Source of the DNA: Candidatus Zixiibacteriota bacterium
Lineage (GTDB): Bacteria > Zixibacteria > MSB-5A5 > UBA10806
Reading direction: 5' to 3'
NCBI GenBank assembly: GCA_003520965.1
Contig: DOTU01000080.1
Location: 1-7,690 of the forward strand
DNA length: 7,690 nucleotides
Numbering within the stretch: position 1 is the first letter of the stretch; each line of letters begins with the position of its first letter. The position numbers and the translations under genes were made by a program. Below the pieces are notes generated by a model that was given only the letters and a program-made list of their open reading frames with translations, searched no databases and had not been told where the DNA came from. Shown here one piece after another: positions 1 to 6,730 of this stretch.

Positions 1-143
1 ACAGTTTTCATCAATCCACCGCGCAACTGCTCCGGCGTTGTAACATCCGACGATCTTACTTGGCCGAAAGTTGCCGGGGCGAACCAAAGGATGATTCCCA
101 TGACCAGGCATAAAACCAATCCTTTTACGGACGCTTTAATCAA
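1..143 (-). CDS. Exported protein, N-terminal fragment; probable T4P secretin (PilQ-like)
   Basis: Only the first 47 codons are present; the gene runs off the window at base 1. I place the start at a TTG because a full Shine-Dalgarno (AAGGAGG, bases 149-155) lies 5 nt before it, no ATG or GTG lies between it and the in-frame stop upstream, and the result is a good signal peptide. That peptide has Lys3 and Lys7 in the n-region, a hydrophobic core at about residues 8-24 and a likely cleavage site around ATFG^Q (27/28). The mature part seen (QVRSSDVTTPEQL...) has no recognisable domain. Assignment as secretin is inference from position: in pilMNOPQ operons the gene after pilP encodes the outer-membrane secretin through which the pilus exits. 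It lies 33 nt after the PilP-like gene, so it is probably cotranscribed. Another periplasmic or outer-membrane protein is possible. Confidence 0.6.
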   Translation of the reverse strand, partial: MIKASVKGLVLCLVMGIILWFAPATFGQVRSSDVTTPEQLRGGLMKT

Positions 144-148
144 GATGT

Positions 149-155
149 CCTCCTT
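149..155 (-). promoter_or_regulatory. Shine-Dalgarno site that fixes a TTG start
   Basis: Read on the minus strand the site is AAGGAGG, a full match to the anti-SD core, with a 5-nt spacer to the TTG at 143-141. It is one of the strongest ribosome binding sites in the window and is the main reason for accepting a TTG start for the exported protein. Confidence 0.75.
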
Positions 156-176
156 AATAAACCGCGATATCTCACG

Positions 177-752
177 CTAATAGTTTCTTTCTTCCATGCC
201 AACGTTACTGGAAAGGTTTGATTCGCCCCCTGTATCCTGTTCTTCCAATCCTTTAACGGGTTTAGTGGTTAGTACGATTCTGCCGGCCCCACTTTGCAGA
301 ACAACCTGTTTCTTGTCAATGCTGACGACCCGATAAAGGTTTTCTATCGATTCGCCCACTTGTACTACATAACTCTTGTTTCTGAATTTGATAATTGCTT
401 TTGGATTATCATCCACTACTGTTGCCGTTAGCCTGATGTCACCCTCTTCCTCGGATTCCTGGAAACCTTCCTTGACATAGCTGAAATCCTTGATAACTCT
501 GCCAAGATGAAGCGGGTCCTGAGGCGCACTAAAGTTGAAAGCCTGAATCGATTGCCAGGATGTTTCAAGCGTATCGATAGTGGCCTTGAGGGCTGCGTTG
601 GCATCAAGGGTTATCGGAGCTGACGTCTCCGCCGCCTTGAGATCCTTTTTGTGTTCGTTCAGAAAGATCTTGACCAGCAAAAAGCCCACAAAGAGGACTA
701 ATACAACGGCCGAAAGGATGGCCAATCCCTTTATTATGCTATCCCGGTTCAC
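177..752 (-). CDS. PilP-like T4P assembly protein (PilP/GspC homology-region type)
   Basis: This 191-residue protein probably links the PilN/PilO complex to the secretin. Residues 1-7 are a short cytoplasmic tail and 8-31 a single membrane helix. Residues 32-75 form a polar, Ala/Thr-rich linker, and about 78-163 resemble the beta-rich PilP/GspC HR domain: a DPL motif at 79-81, then L-T-A-T-V-V-D-D-N-P-K-A-I-I, a V-G-E-S-I turn at 132-136 and a closing V-V-L-Q strand. The C-terminus (170-191) is polar and looks disordered. There is no cysteine anywhere, so it cannot be a lipoprotein like the PilP of Pseudomonas or Neisseria; it is membrane-anchored as in GspC. The start is GTG with a poor SD, and the gene overlaps the end of pilO by 14 nt, which suggests translational coupling. 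The family call rests on motif pattern, position and size. Confidence 0.75.
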   Translation of the reverse strand: MNRDSIIKGLAILSAVVLVLFVGFLLVKIFLNEHKKDLKAAETSAPITLDANAALKATIDTLETSWQSIQAFNFSAPQDPLHLGRVIKDFSYVKEGFQESEEEGDIRLTATVVDDNPKAIIKFRNKSYVVQVGESIENLYRVVSIDKKQVVLQSGAGRIVLTTKPVKGLEEQDTGGESNLSSNVGMEERNY

Positions 753-1338
753 TTCTGAAACTCGCTTTCAATATTGCTATGGTGTTTATTTGCAGACTCA
801 CTGGATGCTGCTTCGGCTTACCCACGATCTCCTCGTTATATGACGATTGATCGATCTCATTGCTGACAGAAAACGTGGCCACCTTGATTAGATGCGGCGA
901 TTTCTCGAGGATATCGAGAAACTTACCCAACTCCTCATAGCTGGCCAGTATCTTGACTTCATATGGCACCTCAATATATTCCTTCTGCAATTGAGTTGCC
1001 GGATCGAGCGTTCCCACAACCGCCAGAGGATTAACCGATACCAACTTGATTTCGAGTTCGTCCATGTGTTGTGTCAAATAACGTAAAAACGGTACTGACG
1101 CTTTCTCGGCTAGTGAATCGTTGAGGTCCGTAATGAGATTGCTCTTTATAAGCTGAGTTACGCCCTCTCGCTTCTCGGCCAATATCTGGGCTGCCAGAAG
1201 CTGCTTGTTTTTCTCTTCGATTTGCGTTTGCAGCGTCTTGATCTCTTGCGGCTGAGGAACTATTACGGTGGTATAGTAGAAGTAGTTGCCCAGAAGGAGA
1301 GCCAGGAATAATACCAGGAATATTAAATTGTCTTTCAT
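739..1338 (-). CDS. pilO: T4P inner-membrane alignment protein PilO
   Basis: This 199-residue bitopic protein partners PilN in the periplasmic scaffold that connects the cytoplasmic motor complex to PilP and the secretin. Residues 5-22 form the single membrane helix, right after a very short cytoplasmic N-terminus (MKDN). About 31-60 is a Glu/Lys/Gln-rich coiled coil. From about 85 onward the sequence suits the PilO ferredoxin-like domain, including VPYEVKILASYEEL (124-137) followed by an amphipathic helix (GKFLDILEKSP) and an IKVATFSV strand. The ATG start is preceded by a strong SD (AGGAGGGAGA, ending directly before the ATG). It begins 13 nt after pilN stops and its 3' end overlaps the PilP-like gene. 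Primary sequence in this family is weakly conserved, so the call relies on architecture plus the pilM-pilN context. Confidence 0.87.
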   Translation of the reverse strand: MKDNLIFLVLFLALLLGNYFYYTTVIVPQPQEIKTLQTQIEEKNKQLLAAQILAEKREGVTQLIKSNLITDLNDSLAEKASVPFLRYLTQHMDELEIKLVSVNPLAVVGTLDPATQLQKEYIEVPYEVKILASYEELGKFLDILEKSPHLIKVATFSVSNEIDQSSYNEEIVGKPKQHPVSLQINTIAILKASFRSEPG

Positions 1339-1351
1339 TCTCCCTCCTACC

Positions 1352-1930
1352 TTACACCTTCAGCAAACAGGCGATCTCAAATCTGACGATCTCCTGAGTG
1401 CCATGTTTGATACGTTGTGAGCTTTGGAACTTGATATCGCTGAAATCCCTCGAAAATTCGGGCTCGGCTTTCAGGATATCGATGATAGATACTACCAGGT
1501 CGAGATCCTTCATTTCGAGTTTGACCTTGGAGATGCCCTTAATCATGAAGGCTTTCATATTATTATCATAGCTAAGCTCGGTTATCGCGACATCTTTGGG
1601 TAGAATATCAGACAGGACAGCCAGTTTCTGTGACCAGGTTAGTCTGCCGCGGGCCACGTTAGCCAGCGAAAAAATATCCTCCGGCGAAAGATACTCTGTG
1701 GAAGCCTCAAGTTGCTCGATCTTAGTCTGAATACCCTGTAGCTCTGCCTTCTGCGCTTTGATCCCTTTTTCAACCTGAGATGTCTTATAAACCACAAATC
1801 CGCTGCCGACTAATACCAGTAAAAAGAACAAGCTAATCGAGACATACTTACGTCTCTTCCGGGTGCTCTCGAACTGATCGAGCCTGTTGGAGGCCTTGTT
1901 TAGATTGATTTTATAGGATTGTGCTCTCAT
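1352..1930 (-). CDS. pilN: T4P inner-membrane alignment protein PilN
   Basis: This 192-residue bitopic protein has a cytoplasmic tail that binds PilM and a periplasmic part that pairs with PilO. Residues 8-10 (INL) match the conserved PilM-docking motif of PilN tails. A basic stretch RKRRK (24-28) precedes the membrane helix at about 29-48, and 52-77 is a predicted coiled coil. The rest (about 95-192) fits the small alpha/beta periplasmic domain, with LPKDVAITELS (110-120) typical of the family. The reading frame is open for 57 more codons upstream, but those lie inside pilM. I chose the ATG at 1930 because GGGAGG (1935-1940) sits 4 nt before it, and because the ATG overlaps the pilM stop by one base (TGATG), a classic coupling arrangement. 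Confidence 0.9.
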   Translation of the reverse strand: MRAQSYKINLNKASNRLDQFESTRKRRKYVSISLFFLLVLVGSGFVVYKTSQVEKGIKAQKAELQGIQTKIEQLEASTEYLSPEDIFSLANVARGRLTWSQKLAVLSDILPKDVAITELSYDNNMKAFMIKGISKVKLEMKDLDLVVSIIDILKAEPEFSRDFSDIKFQSSQRIKHGTQEIVRFEIACLLKV

Positions 1931-2982
1931 CAGTCCTCCCTCAAAGCTGATCCGCAGGCGATAGCAAGTTGCGGTCCCATACTTGTGGAGAAACCCGGCG
2001 GAGTGGTGAACATTTCGAACGGATTGTAAATCTCGACTGTCATGCTGAGAGCCTGAGCCATGTGCGAGTTGAGGTTGGGCATTAGGGCGGAGCCGCCGCA
2101 CAGAAGGATTTTTTCAAACTCGCGGACTCCGGTTTCCTTTGTGTAGTAACGCAGGGATCGCCTGACCTCGTCAACCAATCCATCTACCGACATGCGACGC
2201 GCTACCCTGATGGTGGGACCGTCAGCCGGCCCTTCGCCAAGGAGAGCGCCCATGCCCCGTTTCTTTTTAAGATCCTCTGCTTCGGCATAATCAGCCTTAT
2301 GCAGATTCTTGATATCCTCGGTGATCTTGAATCCGCCGATCGGGATATCGCGCGAGAAAAGGATATTCTTATCGGTGAAGATTGTCAGGTTAGTTGATTT
2401 TGCGCCAATATCCAGGAAGACCAGTGCCGGCTCGGTATCCGGTTTACCTTTGGTGAGCAGGTAGGAGTTGACCAGAGCCGTGCAGTTGGCGTCGATGATC
2501 CTCGGCTTGACTCCAAAATCGCCTAAAAGCTTGAGTTGATTGTCGAATGCCTTCTTGGTGGTCGCCACCAAAAGGATATCCATGAAAGACTGTTCCGCAC
2601 CACCGTCGACGATCTGGAAATCCAGGATGGCCTCGGTATCGTCGAGTGGCAGATGCTTGCGAGCCTCGAAGGCCAACGAGGACTCGAGCTCCTCAGGGCC
2701 TAAGGGGATCGATCTTATCTGCTTGACGGCTACGCTTGTGCCGCCCAGCGTACTGTTTAAATTCTTGATCCGCTTGGGGGCCACTTTGATCTGCTTGAAG
2801 CAGGTCTTCAGGGCCGCGGACAGACGGCTGTAGCTGGCGCCTTCGGCATCATATTCCTCTCCTTCACCATAGATATCGACGATGGAAAAGCTTTTCAGCT
2901 TCCGACGTCCTTCCTCGATATCTATTTCGACCATCTTGACGGAGTAGGTCCCGATGTCAAGACCCAGAGATGTCTTTGCCAT
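1930..2982 (-). CDS. pilM: T4P assembly ATPase-like protein PilM (actin/FtsA fold)
   Basis: PilM is a cytoplasmic, actin-like nucleotide-binding protein that docks on the PilN tail and relays the state of the pilus motor. The 350-residue length is normal for the family. The first phosphate-binding motif is at 8-16 (LDIGTYSVK) and the second at 188-198 (VFLDIGAKSTN). The adenosine-binding loop is LLCGGSALMPNL (293-304). The family-typical segment EARKHLPLDDTEAILDF is at 106-122. No key residue appears to be missing. The ATG has an AAGGAG SD with a 6-nt spacer. It is the first gene after a 199-base gap with a good promoter, so it probably leads a pilM-pilN-pilO-pilP-secretin transcription unit. 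Confidence 0.95.
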   Translation of the reverse strand: MAKTSLGLDIGTYSVKMVEIDIEEGRRKLKSFSIVDIYGEGEEYDAEGASYSRLSAALKTCFKQIKVAPKRIKNLNSTLGGTSVAVKQIRSIPLGPEELESSLAFEARKHLPLDDTEAILDFQIVDGGAEQSFMDILLVATTKKAFDNQLKLLGDFGVKPRIIDANCTALVNSYLLTKGKPDTEPALVFLDIGAKSTNLTIFTDKNILFSRDIPIGGFKITEDIKNLHKADYAEAEDLKKKRGMGALLGEGPADGPTIRVARRMSVDGLVDEVRRSLRYYTKETGVREFEKILLCGGSALMPNLNSHMAQALSMTVEIYNPFEMFTTPPGFSTSMGPQLAIACGSALRED

Positions 2983-3181
2983 AATACTCCTTATCCATTG
3001 AAACTATCTATCCTCATAATTCCATTATAACAAGCGAATGATCTCTCATTAATTCGCGGCGGAGTAAAAGAGGGAGATATTAATCTTGCGTTTGTTAAAA
3101 ATACTACCTCCAACATTCGTTCAGCCTCGAAAATCTATATCTATTCATCATCATCAAATCAAATCTCTTAATCTTTGCAGA
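2983..3181. other. Intergenic region between the PilX-like gene and pilM
   Basis: This 199-base stretch is the longest gap in the window. It is AT-rich and I see no credible ORF. It holds a sigma70-type promoter reading toward pilM, annotated separately. Between the stop of the PilX-like gene and that promoter there is an imperfect hairpin on the minus strand: GAGG-TAG-TATT pairs with AATATCTCCCTC with one mismatch, one bulge and a loop of nearly 20 nt, with no T-tract after it. It is too weak to call a terminator. A short ATG-phased TGATGATGATGA run lies near the upstream gene's end and looks like simple sequence. Confidence 0.6.
3024..3052 (-). promoter_or_regulatory. Extended -10 promoter for the pilM operon
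   Basis: On the minus strand, bases 3032-3024 read TGTTATAAT: a perfect -10 hexamer (TATAAT) preceded by the TGn extension. At 17-bp spacing the -35 candidate is TTAATG (3052-3047), 3 of 6 matches to TTGACA, which an extended -10 can tolerate. Transcription would start near 3017, giving a leader of about 35 nt with the pilM SD. The sequence match is direct; activity is inferred. Confidence 0.6.
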
Positions 3182-4603
3182 TTAAAGTGATACCCTCTCA
3201 TCAATGAAATTTATCCTTTCATCACGGACAAATGGAAAATGCGGCGGCGGATTACTCGGGAGCCTTTCATCGTAATGATAATTCTTTTCTATAAAACCAC
3301 GCAAATGATAATTGGGCTCATGGGTATGCATTATCCCCTGGTTTCGCTGAGCCAGAGAACCCCAGATATTTAGCGATTGCTTCTCATTATCCCAACCAGG
3401 CGCTTGGTACCAATAAATATCCTCAACAGTTATAGAACCTCTTACCGCCGCCAAAGCGGCGTGGACGTAAGTTGTATCACTAACCATTCTGCTTATCATT
3501 ATATAGTTCTCAGAAATAAGTCCGAGAACTTCGTTGCATGAATCCGACGGAAACGGTATTGAAAAATCAGATCTGGAATGCTTGTAAATTATATTATCTG
3601 CGATAATCATGGTATCAGCTGAACCTATGGTCAATTCGCCAGAAAAGCCATTCGAGATAAATCCGCCATCCGTATTAGAATCCTGTGGATATTCACCATC
3701 CGCGAAATCTATCCTGCCCCTTGAAGCGGAAATCCAGGTTTTTCCATTAATGAAAATAACTTTCGACTCGGGAATCGCAAATACCTGGCTCTCGCTAATA
3801 GTTGAAGGAGTACAATGAATTTTATATACTCCGTTTACTAACACTCTACCGCATTTTCTCATATATATAAGTGAATCCGAGAGTATCAGTTGTGTTAATG
3901 AATCATGCCCTAATGTTCCCCAATTGTAACCGGCATTTTGCCTTAATTCTGTAGCTTGGTCTGGAAAAATAATCCGTGGGCGGTATCTCAAGTCCCCCAA
4001 AAAACGAGAGCGGTTACCAAAATTGTGAAAACTTATATCTGATGTTGATACGCGTTTAGTAAATATTGGATTATCTCCCCAAAAGCTCATTAGAAGAGTA
4101 TCATTGAAATGTACCATACCTTTAACTGTGTCGCAGCCAAAAAATGGATATATAATATCGCCTCTAACCGGGTCTCTCATTTTATTAAAGATAAAGGCAA
4201 AATCAGACCAATACTCACCCGGCGTTATACCAACAATCGCTTCCTTGTTAATATCGCTATCCAAATAATTTGAGCGGCCATAAGCGACAATCTTGTCGTA
4301 GTTGGCCCAAATGCCTTCATCGTTGGTGGGTCCTAAAATCTTATAACCCGAGAAATTATCCTTATAGAGTTCCTGCATGGCGCCGCGTTCTATCCGGCCG
4401 GTGGTCAAATCGCTGAAACCTCTTGCGGCTCCTGCCATGCAATCATAAAGCGCCTGTTTGAGCGCAATTTCATGAGTTACTTGATTATGAAGTGTAACGG
4501 CAAGAGAGAGAAAAGTCATACCCAGAGAGACAGTGATAAAAGACATCACCACCGCCATCACCAGGATGCTTCCCTTCTTATTATTAAATTTCCTCGCCAT
4601 CAT
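3182..4603 (-). CDS. PilX-like (DUF4900-type) pilus-associated protein, copy 2
   Basis: This 473-residue protein has one N-terminal membrane segment (about 13-36) following NNKKG. That region resembles PilX or GspK N-termini: Gly at the processing position, a hydrophobic helix, and Met instead of Glu at +5. The long exported part carries blocks shared with the upstream paralog: FPDQATELR (213-221), KCGR (250-253), IHCTP (262-266), NGKTWISASRG (286-296), ELTIGSAD (323-330), ENYIMISR (365-372), AAVRGSITV (385-393), WGSLAQRN (414-421), RGFIEKNYHYDERL (435-448) and PPPHF (452-456). Five cysteines lie at 55, 157, 251, 264 and 356; the last three are shared with the paralog. The GSLAQ, Y-D-x-R-L and PPP features recall DUF4900 proteins, from memory. 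The role is inferred: a minor or tip component of the pilus. Two adjacent ATGs exist; the second (4600) leaves 3 nt after AAGGG and matches the paralog's length, so it may be the true start. The gene is visibly more AT-rich than its neighbours. Confidence 0.8.
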   Translation of the reverse strand: MMARKFNNKKGSILVMAVVMSFITVSLGMTFLSLAVTLHNQVTHEIALKQALYDCMAGAARGFSDLTTGRIERGAMQELYKDNFSGYKILGPTNDEGIWANYDKIVAYGRSNYLDSDINKEAIVGITPGEYWSDFAFIFNKMRDPVRGDIIYPFFGCDTVKGMVHFNDTLLMSFWGDNPIFTKRVSTSDISFHNFGNRSRFLGDLRYRPRIIFPDQATELRQNAGYNWGTLGHDSLTQLILSDSLIYMRKCGRVLVNGVYKIHCTPSTISESQVFAIPESKVIFINGKTWISASRGRIDFADGEYPQDSNTDGGFISNGFSGELTIGSADTMIIADNIIYKHSRSDFSIPFPSDSCNEVLGLISENYIMISRMVSDTTYVHAALAAVRGSITVEDIYWYQAPGWDNEKQSLNIWGSLAQRNQGIMHTHEPNYHLRGFIEKNYHYDERLPSNPPPHFPFVRDERINFIDERVSL

Positions 4604-4637
4604 CCCTTATCTCGCATCCGAAACCAAAAGCAGGCTC

Positions 4638-6074
4638 TCAACCCCCGCTACCACCGCTGCCGTTTCCATTATCACCGCTGGCATCTATACCTGTACCAAA
4701 GAGAGGTTCGATAAATTGCAACTCCTCCCGTGTCGTCCGCAAAAAGTGCGGCGGTGGATTATCCATCAGCCTGAAATCATAATGGTAATCTTTTTCGATG
4801 AAACCGCGGTTGGCGAAACTTGTAATATGCACAATGCCTCTGTTTCGCTGGGCCAAACTCCCCCAGATAAACAGCGATTGCTTCTCGTTTTCGATATCGT
4901 CGTAGATGCCCTGCACGGTAATGGAGCCTCTCACCGCCGCCATAGCCGCGTTGATAAAAATCGTTTGCCTCGCCAGCCTGGTAATCAGAATATAATTTTC
5001 CGATACCAACCCCAGCACATCCGCGCAAGAATCTATATGCCCTGGCACTGAATTATCATCTCTGGAATGTTTGTATAGAAGATTATCGGTGATAATCATG
5101 CTATCAGCTGAGCCAATTGTCAATTGCCCGTCAAGTCCGTGCGACATGAAAGTGCCGTCAGTCATCGAACTTTCCGGGTAAGCCCCATCCATCATCTCAT
5201 GCCTGCCCCTTGAGGCCGACACCCAGGTTTTACCGTAAACGAATATTACTCCGCTGGGCGGTATGGGAAAAGATTGATCGCCTATATCAGTTGGCGTACA
5301 GTGGATTCTTCCGCTGAGCCGGCCGCATTTCCTGTAATATATGAAATCATCTGATAACACTAACTGGGTGACAGAATCATGCCCTTGCGTACCCGATTCC
5401 CATCCGGCCACATTCCGAAGCTCGGTTGCCTGGTCCGGAAATACTATCCGCGCTCTGGGGCCTTTCCCCTGGTCAAAGCGAGCGTGATTGCCCGGAGGCA
5501 CAAATGCGTTGCGGGTACTGGTTACACGCTTTTTGAACCGGGGGTGATCGTCATAATCCATAATATGGATAGTGTCGTTGGAATGCACCTTGCCATCGAG
5601 CGTATCAGGTGTCCAGAAGTAGATTATATCATGATTGACCGGATCTCTCTCGGAATTGGTAATATATAGATAATCCGCGTAAGTCTCCCAGGAGAAACTT
5701 AAACTGACTTTCCTGGTTAAATCAAACCCCTCATAATCAGATCTGCCTTGACCATAAATTTCAAGCTGATTTAAAACACCAATATCGATATCATTGCCGC
5801 CCTCGGCCGAGAAACTGTAGCGCATCCAATTGTTGTCATATAAACGCTGCCAGACCCCATGACTGTTGCGGCCCGCTATCTTATCGGCTAAGCCCCACAT
5901 CGTTGCCGCATGAGTATCATACAATGACTGCTTGGAGGCTATCTCATAACTGATATTATTGTGGAGCGTAATGGCAAATGTCAGAAACGTCACACCGAGG
6001 AGAATTGTGACAAATGAAAGCACCACTGCCATTACCAGCATACTTCCCTTATTATTAACTTTTCTTTCCACCAT
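4638..6074 (-). CDS. PilX-like (DUF4900-type) pilus-associated protein, copy 1
   Basis: This 478-residue paralog of the next gene matches it at roughly 60% by eye over the C-terminal two thirds and less at the N-terminus. The NNKG motif (7-10) precedes a membrane helix at about 12-34, with Met rather than Glu at +5 after the Gly. Conserved blocks include VHSNDT (163-168), FPDQATELR (212-220), KCGR (249-252), GKTWVSASRGR (281-291), QLTIGSADS (317-325), SENYILI (358-364), AAVRGSITV (379-387), WGSLAQRN (404-411), the RGFIEKDYHYDFRL region (423-436) and PPPHF (440-444). All three cysteines (250, 259, 350) are shared. The glycine-rich repeating beta-strand pattern would suit a beta-solenoid or beta-sandwich; that is inference. 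It alone ends in a Gly/Ser/Asn-rich tail (464-478). The ATG has a strong SD (GAGGAGG, 6-nt spacer). Spacing is 34 nt from the prepilin upstream and 34 nt to the paralog. Probable role: non-canonical minor or tip pilin. I do not know its biochemical function. Confidence 0.82.
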   Translation of the reverse strand: MVERKVNNKGSMLVMAVVLSFVTILLGVTFLTFAITLHNNISYEIASKQSLYDTHAATMWGLADKIAGRNSHGVWQRLYDNNWMRYSFSAEGGNDIDIGVLNQLEIYGQGRSDYEGFDLTRKVSLSFSWETYADYLYITNSERDPVNHDIIYFWTPDTLDGKVHSNDTIHIMDYDDHPRFKKRVTSTRNAFVPPGNHARFDQGKGPRARIVFPDQATELRNVAGWESGTQGHDSVTQLVLSDDFIYYRKCGRLSGRIHCTPTDIGDQSFPIPPSGVIFVYGKTWVSASRGRHEMMDGAYPESSMTDGTFMSHGLDGQLTIGSADSMIITDNLLYKHSRDDNSVPGHIDSCADVLGLVSENYILITRLARQTIFINAAMAAVRGSITVQGIYDDIENEKQSLFIWGSLAQRNRGIVHITSFANRGFIEKDYHYDFRLMDNPPPHFLRTTREELQFIEPLFGTGIDASGDNGNGSGGSGG

Positions 6075-6108
6075 ACCGGGCCTCCTCTATTTGAAACCCC
6101 GAAAAAAC

Positions 6109-6717
6109 TTAATTAGATCTATTTCGCCTTGAAACTATGCTGGTTAACGACAACGAATCTCCCCGAGCATCTTTTAACATCAGGTCGATTTTAACGCTTG
6201 CGAAGCCATCCATAGTAGGAGTGATGGATGGAATAGAGTCAACGGGGGTGAAAGTCGCTTTCTGAATTTCCAGATAAGGATTCTCGCCGGCATCGAGACG
6301 AAAATTAAATTGCGGGAGAAGCCTTTCTCCAAATACTCCATTTTCGCCGGTTATATTATTCCATCGTAATGTATTATCCGAAGAGTTGTAATAAAATTGG
6401 GCTATTTTTTCGTCAATGGCGTTGCCATCGAAAACCAGAACTCTGAGATCCATCCTGGGACTTGGCTGACGGTTCGGAGTGTATGTGTTGATATAACTTG
6501 CCTGCCTGACAAAACGCTCAATTAACGATAGAACCGATGTGCCTTCATTATAGAGCACCATTTTCTCAGATGCCCTGGTCCAATACCCTAAGCCATCGCA
6601 ATATGCTACAACCATCCCGCTGATAGCGATACCGCCAATTAGTATTGTCGCCATCACCTCTACAAGAGATACACCGGCCCTGGAGGAAAAACGGTTGCGC
6701 GAATTTTTTGTCAGCAT
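6109..6717 (-). CDS. Type IV prepilin-like minor pilin / pseudopilin (V-type processing site)
   Basis: This 202-residue protein is exported and should be processed by the prepilin peptidase. With the ATG at 6717 the leader is 15 residues with basic Lys/Arg, then G15^V16-S-L-V-E20. Glu at +5 and the following hydrophobic helix (about 16-40) are the class III signal pattern. Position +1 is Val rather than the usual Phe and is probably methylated after cleavage. The remaining body has beta-strand-like segments and LRVLVFDGNAI-type sequence resembling PilW/GspJ-like minor pilins, though I cannot assign the exact subtype. The frame is open further to a TTG at 6753, which would overlap the previous gene by 23 nt; that TTG has no good SD, while AGGTGG lies 9 nt before the ATG, so I prefer the ATG. 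It lies 13 nt after the preceding prepilin and 34 nt before the first PilX-like gene. Confidence 0.83.
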   Translation of the reverse strand: MLTKNSRNRFSSRAGVSLVEVMATILIGGIAISGMVVAYCDGLGYWTRASEKMVLYNEGTSVLSLIERFVRQASYINTYTPNRQPSPRMDLRVLVFDGNAIDEKIAQFYYNSSDNTLRWNNITGENGVFGERLLPQFNFRLDAGENPYLEIQKATFTPVDSIPSITPTMDGFASVKIDLMLKDARGDSLSLTSIVSRRNRSN

Positions 6718-6730
6718 TTCTTTAGCCCAC

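Noticed and set aside
1931..2101. Upstream extension of the pilN frame by 57 codons
   Set aside because: It falls entirely within the conserved C-terminus of pilM, and the internal ATG at 1930 has a good SD and a TGATG coupling junction.
3074..3115. Possible rho-independent terminator in the gap before pilM
   Set aside because: The inverted repeat has a mismatch, a bulge and a loop of nearly 20 nt, with no following T-run in the right place.
4472..4714. Plus-strand frame coding a His-rich stretch (HHHRHHQ)
   Set aside because: It is the antisense of the codons for the membrane segment of the minus-strand gene; the histidines come from reading ATG/GTG-rich codons backwards.
4533..5051. Plus-strand open frame of 172 codons
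   Set aside because: It lies antisense to the N-terminus of copy 2 and the C-terminus of copy 1, both supported by paralogy. Its product is low-complexity in places and has no SD or recognisable motif.
3182..6074. Recent duplication or gene conversion between the two PilX-like genes
   Set aside because: Shared DNA runs are short (for example ATCAGCTGA and ACCGCCGCCA) and interrupted by many synonymous changes, so the duplication is old or the copies have separate histories.
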